From the NCBI GenBank assembly GCA_960531495.1, contig OY482855.1, forward strand, positions 1,674,001-1,738,000: 64,000 bases of DNA, given 5' to 3'. Under the pieces are notes generated by a model, which saw only the letters and a program-made list of their open reading frames with translations, searched no databases and was not told the DNA's origin. Within the stretch, counting starts at the first letter, position 1, and the number at the start of each line of letters is the position of its first letter. Source of the DNA: Zeus faber (lineage: Eukaryota > Chordata > Actinopteri > Zeiformes > Zeidae). A program made the position numbers and the translations under genes. Shown here in pieces: positions 60,101-64,000 of this stretch.

Positions 60101-60616
60101 TGTTCAACCAGCCAAAGAGGGCACATGTCACTCCGCTGCTCATCGAGCTCCACTGGTTACCTGTAGCCGCCCGCATCAAGTTCAAGTCTCTTATGCTGGC
60201 CTACAGAGTGATTGTTGGGAATGCTCCCGCCTACTTAAATGCTCTTGTAAGAGCACATGTTGCCCCCCGGATGCTGCGCTCGTCAAATGAGCGTCGCCTG
60301 GCTCTGCCGGCCATACAGCCACGGCAATCCAGGCTATTCTCATTTGTAGTTCCACGTTGGTGGAACGAGCTGCCAAAAATGACCAGAGCGGGGACCTCCC
60401 TCTCTGTCTTTAAGAAGCACCTGAAGACCCAGCTCTTCAGTGAGTACCTCCTGTCCTAATCTACAATTACTTTGCACCACCTTGCAGTATTTATTGTTAC
60501 ACCAATGTTGTTGTTACACTAATCTCTGTCGCAATGTAGCTGAATGTTATTCTCCCTTGTAAGTCGCTTTGGATAAAAGCGTCTGCCAAATGACTAAATG
60601 TAAATGTAAATGTAAA
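57172..60616 (+). mobile_element. near full-length L2-type LINE
   Basis: A 3.44-kb element: about 390 bp of 5' leader (from GTCGAGCTCTAGTGCTGAGG), one large ORF, and a 3' UTR ending in TAAATG repeats with the fish L2/SINE core. Its flanks join without a gap to the satellite unit seen uninterrupted at about 1913-1940 and 54225, so the inserted piece is exactly delimited. No clear target duplication can be picked out because the flank is itself repetitive. Confidence 0.85.
57562..60459 (+). CDS. L2-type LINE ORF2: endonuclease and reverse transcriptase
   Basis: 965 codons without a stop. The protein nicks target DNA and copies the LINE RNA at the nick. An APE-like endonuclease covers about residues 40-245: LWNCRS (46-51), TETW (73-76, catalytic Glu), LGDMNIHL (GDMN 179-182) and SDH (238-240). 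RT covers about 500-790: LLDLSAAFDTVNH (motif A, 598-610), GVPQGSVLGP (motif B, 656-665), YADD (689-692) and NLGVIIDDQLTF. The C-terminal region has HWLPV (864-868) and ends near RWWNELPKM. The start at 57562 is the first ATG in frame before the endonuclease. All catalytic residues I can check are present, so it may encode an active enzyme. CR1/Rex-type clades are the alternative; the 3' tail favours L2. Confidence 0.85.
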   Translation: MCYYRIPTTSRSPRKRRYTIRRCNPGNLRSLQQTSSAKTSFSVGLWNCRSAVNKADFISGHANQLSLELLALTETWIKPEDSATPAALSTNYSFSHTSRPSGRGGGTGLLISNTWKFNPLLPLNNFASFEYHAVLVTAPVKAYVVVIYRPPGQLGDFLHELDTLLSSIPEHECPMLVLGDMNIHLNSASSADFLSLVRSFDLRQIPTPPTHKAGKELDLILARSCTTDNLWVTPLHLSDHFFIHFNVQLPKQPPTSPPMVTIRSNLRNLSPTHFSSVLSSSLPPHGTFSSLQVNDATDSLCSTLSSCLDSLCPLSTRPARSTQSHPWLTDTLRTTRTDLRAAERKWHKSKTTEDLASYQTLLSSFSSSITAAKKAFFNDRINGATDTRKLFATFKSLLYPPPPPPATNLTADCLASFFTNKVAAISSQFTKQLTHNLSSPALGSSFPGFTPLAESEVSKLLTCSRPTTCPLDPIPSNLLQAISPTITPAITHVINSSLTSGTFPSAFKAARVAPLLKKPSLDPNQVGNYRPVSLLPFLSKTLERAVSRQVTEYLSRNNLLDTLQSGFKSGHSTETALLSVTEALKTARAAAKSSVLILLDLSAAFDTVNHCILLSILSSMGITGSALSWFESYLTGRSFSVTWRGQLSVPHNLTTGVPQGSVLGPLLFAIYTTSLGPIIRSHGFSYHCYADDTQLYLSFPPDDPTISTRISDCLTDISTWMKDYHLQLNLAKTELLVFPAKQGIYHNIDIKIDSLSLVPTKAARNLGVIIDDQLTFSDHVAAVSRSCRFALLNIRKVRPYLTQYATQLLVQTLVMSRLDYCNALLTGLPACAVKPLQMIQNAAARLVFNQPKRAHVTPLLIELHWLPVAARIKFKSLMLAYRVIVGNAPAYLNALVRAHVAPRMLRSSNERRLALPAIQPRQSRLFSFVVPRWWNELPKMTRAGTSLSVFKKHLKTQLFSEYLLS

Positions 60617-61404
60617 GAAAGAAAGAAAGAAAGATTGAAAGATTGTAATATTGAAAGAAAGAATGAAAGAAAGATTGAAAGATTGAAAGAAAGATTGAAA
60701 GATTGAAAGATTGAAATAAAGATTGAAAGTTTGAAAGAATGGTTGAAAGAGAGATTTAAAGAAAGATTTAAAGAAAGATTGAAAGACTGAAAGAAAGAAT
60801 GAAAGAGAGATTTAAAGAAAGATTGAAAGTAAGAAAGATTGAAAGAAAGAATGAAAGAAAGATTGAAAGATTGCAAGAAAGAATGAAAGAAATATTGAAA
60901 GATTGAAATATTGAAAGAAAGAATGAAAGAAAGATTGAAAGTAAGAAAGAAAGATTGAAAGAAAGATTGAAAGAAAGATTGAAAGAAAGATTGAAAGATT
61001 GAAATAAAGATTGAAAGTTTGAAAGAAAGATTGAAAGAAAGATTTAAAGAAAGAAAGAAAGATTGAAAGAAAGATTGAAAGAAAGATTGAAACAAAGAAT
61101 GAAACAAAGATTGAAATAAAGAATGAAAGAAAGATTGAAAGAAAGATTGAAAGAAAGAAAGATTGAAAGATTGAATGATTGAAAGAAAGACTGAAAGAAA
61201 GAATGACGGACAGAAAGATTGAAAGAAAGAATGAAAGAAAGATTGAAAAAAAGATTGAAAGACTGAAAGAAAGAATGAAAGAAACATTGAAAGATTAAAC
61301 AATTGAAAGAAAGATTGCAAGAAAGATGGAAAGAATGAAAGATTGAAATAATGATTGAAAGTTTGAAAGAATGATTGAAAGAAAGATTTAAACAAAGAAA
61401 GATT
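60617..61404. repeat. GAWW satellite, block D between inverted L2 copies
   Basis: 788 bp of satellite between the tails of two opposite L2 elements. Its variant order, including GACGGACAG at about 61205 and AAACAAAGAAAGATT at the right edge, follows the units at 54.2-54.9 kb and 2.0-2.6 kb. Confidence 0.9.
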
Positions 61405-64000
61405 ACATTTACATTTACATTTAGTCATTTAGCAGACGCTTTTATCCAAAGCGACTTACAAGGGAGAATAACATTCAGCTACATTGCGACAGAGATTAGT
61501 GTAACAACAACATTGGTGTAACAATAAATACTGCAAGGTGGTGCTCAGTAATTGTAGATTAGGACAGGAGGTACTCACTGAAGAGCTGGGTCTTCAGGTG
61601 CTTCTTAAAGACAGAGAGGGAGGTCCCCGCTCTGGTCATTTTTGGCAGCTCGTTCCACCAACGTGGAACTACAAATGAGAATAGCCTGGATTGCCGTGGC
61701 TGTATGGCCGGCAGAGCCAGGCGACACTCATTAGACGAGGGCAGCATCCGGGGGGCAACATGTGCTCTTACAAGAGCATTTAAGTAGGCGGGAGCATTCC
61801 CAACAATCACTCTGTAGGCCAGCATAAGAGACTTGAACTTGATGCGGGCGGCTACAGGTTACCAGTGGAGTTCGATGAGCAGCGGAGTGACATGTGCCCT
61901 CTTTGGCTGGTGCGAAGCGGCAGGACCGGGAGACGGGGGCAACATGGTCCGAGAATGTCAGTTGGTCATCAATAATGACACCAAGATTCCTTGCAGCCTT
62001 GGTAGGAACAAGAGATAGAGAGTCGATTTTAATATCAATGTTGTGATAAATACCTTGTTTGGCCGGGAAGACCAGCAGTTCCGTTTTCGCCAGATTTAGT
62101 TGAAGATGATAATCCTTCATCCATGTGGATATGTCAGCGAGACAATCCGAGATCCGCGTCGAGACAGTAGGGTCGTCGGGCGGGAAGGACAGATAGAGTT
62201 GAGTATCATCCGCATAGCAGTGATATGAAAAGCCTTGTGAGCGGATGATCGGGCCCAGTGAGGTGGTGTATATGGCAAAGAGGAGGGGTCCTAGCACCGA
62301 GCCTTGGGGCACCCCTGTGGTGAGGTTGTGAGGCACAGACAGCTGGCCTCGCCATGTCACACTGAACGAGCGCCCAGTAAGGTAAGATTCGAACCAGGAA
62401 AGTGCACTGCCCGTTATGCCCATGCTTGAGAGTATGGACAGGAGTATGCAATGATTGACAGTGTCAAAAGCAGCTGATAAGTCTAGCAGAATGAGGACCG
62501 AGGATTTGGCAGCAGCTCTAGCAGTTTTTAAGGCCTCTGTCACAGACAACAGGGCTGTTTAAGTGGAGTGACCACTTTTGAAGCCAGATTGAAGTGTATC
62601 AAGAAGGTTGTTCCTTGACAGGTACTCTGTAACCTGTCTAGAGACCGCCCTCTCTAAGGTTTTGGAAAGGAATGGGAGGAGAGAGACCGGCCGATAGTTT
62701 CCTACTTGATTGGGATCGAGTGAGGGTTTTTTGAGCAGTGGTGCGACCCGAGCCGCTTTGAAAGCGGAAGGGAAAGTGCCGGAAGTTAGGGAAGAATTGA
62801 TCACATGTGTGATTGCCGGGGTGATAGTCGGTGATATGGCTTGAAGGAGGTTGGATGGGATCGGATCTAGCGGACAGGTAGTAGGACGGCTACATGTTAG
62901 TAGTTTAGATACCTCACTTTCAGCGAGGGGGGCGAAACCAGGGAACGATGAGCCTAGGGCTGGAGAAGACAGGTTGTGAGTAAGTTGTTTAGTGAATTGG
63001 CTGCTGATGGCTGCCACTTTGTTAGTAAAAAAGGAGGCAAGGCAGTCAGCAGTGAGGTTAGTAGCTGGGGGAGGTGGTGGAGGGTAAAGCAGAGACTTGA
63101 AGGTGGTGAATAACGTACGTGTGTCTGTGGCACCGTTGATCCTATCGTTGAAGAAGGCCTTCTTGGCAGCAGTGATGCCGGAAGAGAAGGAGGACAGCAG
63201 TGTCTGGTAGCTAGCAAGATCCTCAGTTGTTTTGGATTTGTGCCATTTCCTCTCGGCTGCTCTGAGGTCAGTGCGCGTTGTCCGGAGGGTGTCAGTCAGC
63301 CAAGGGTGCGACTGGGTTGAACGAGCAGGTCTGGTGGATAGTGGACACAGGATATCCAGACATGAGCTCAAGGTGGAGCAGAGGGAGTCAGTGGCATCAT
63401 TAACCTGCAGAGAGGAGAAAGTGCCATGGGGTGGAAGAGAAGAGGAGAGCACAGAGGAGAAGTGGGTGGGAGACAAGTTGCGGAGATTGCTGCGGATAGT
63501 AACCATGGGTGGGGAGGTGGGGGGTTGTTTTGGTAGCTGGACATTGAAGTGGATGAAGAAGTGGTCAGAGAGATGAAGAGGAGTGACCCATAGGTTGTCG
63601 GTGGTACAGCTCCGAGCAAGAATGAGATCAAGCTCTTTGCCAGCCTTGTGAGTCGGTGGAGTCGGGATCTGTCTTAGGTCGAACGAGCGAACCAAAGACA
63701 GGAAGTCAGCCGAGCTCGCACTGTCCAAGTGAATGTTCATGTCTCCGAGGACGAGCATGGGACACTCGTGCTCAGGGATTGATGACAGCAGGGTGTCAAG
63801 CTCATGTAGGAAGTCACCTAGTTGTCCTGGTGGATGGTAGATGACGACCACATAGGCTTTCACCGGAGCAGTCACCAAGACGGCGTGATATTCAAAGGAG
63901 GCAAAGTTGTTTAAAGGCAGCAGTGGATTAAATTTCCATGTGTTGGAAATTAGCAGGCCAGTCCCACCACCACGGCCAGATGGTCTGGATGTGTGGGAGA
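61405..64000 (-). mobile_element. second L2-type LINE copy, runs off window
   Basis: Minus-strand copy nearly identical to 57843-60610. From the 3' tail at 61405 it extends to the window edge, which corresponds to about codon 94 of ORF2, so the 5' end is outside. Confidence 0.9.
61559..64000 (-). pseudogene. L2-type LINE ORF2, broken copy
   Basis: The same protein as the intact copy at 57562, open from the window edge to a TAA at 62559-62561. There GAA (Glu574 of the intact copy) is changed by one base. The frame then continues through motif A, motif B and YADD. A 176-bp deletion follows, equal to about 59932-60107 of the intact copy, joining CGCTTCGCA to CCAGCC near 61909. It shifts the frame, and the end of the protein is found in another frame at 61825-61559. 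RT and endonuclease motifs are conserved, but no full-length protein can be made. The similarity to the intact copy suggests recent loss. Confidence 0.9.

Overview
The window looks like teleost fish nuclear DNA that is almost entirely repetitive. Evidence for a fish: L2-type LINE copies whose 3' tail ends in ATTTACA-type repeats and carries the familiar teleost 'AGCAGACGCTTTTATCC' core, a Gypsy gag/pol of the kind common in fish, a hAT remnant with an NTCTAGAN-like target site, a gamma/epsilon-like endogenous retrovirus (ERV), and AC microsatellites. I see no intact host gene, rRNA, tRNA gene or CRISPR array. The species cannot be named from this sequence.

Layout. (1) 1-17474, 43010-57171 and 60617-61404 are one satellite family: purine-rich, C-poor four-base words of the form GAWW (GAAA, GATT, GAAT). 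The words are arranged into higher-order repeats of about 671 bp, 1.17 kb, 2.07 kb and 2.8-2.9 kb. The very long minus-strand reading frames there come from base composition and are not genes. (2) 17789-20183 is a deleted Gypsy LTR retrotransposon with a possible 5-bp target duplication. (3) 20184-29000 is AT-rich, ordinary-looking DNA. It holds a SANT-like exon, a 0.4-kb foldback element, an L2 tail, a broken multi-exon gene resembling SGNH-hydrolase-like fish proteins, an ERV integrase scrap and copies of a dispersed repeat. (4) 28916-37650 is a decayed minus-strand ERV: 5' LTR, tRNA-Trp-type primer site, gag, protease-like region, RT, RNase H, integrase and a collapsed env. (5) 37905-42960 holds more of the dispersed repeat, a hAT transposon remnant with one terminal repeat, and unassigned sequence. 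(6) 57172-60616 is a near full-length L2 LINE with an unbroken 965-codon ORF. A second copy (61405-64000) lies tail to tail with it on the opposite strand, with a nonsense codon and a deletion, and runs off the window.

How it fits together. The satellite blocks are copies of one another. The block at 1-2634 continues into the last 264 bp of an L2 at exactly the same satellite/L2 junction as at 61405, so duplication moved satellite and LINE together. Satellite units elsewhere in the window act as 'empty sites' for the 57172 L2 insertion. The best leads are this satellite and LINE architecture, the foldback element, the SGNH-like pseudogene and the conserved hairpin in the dispersed repeat. I found no convincing new functional gene system.
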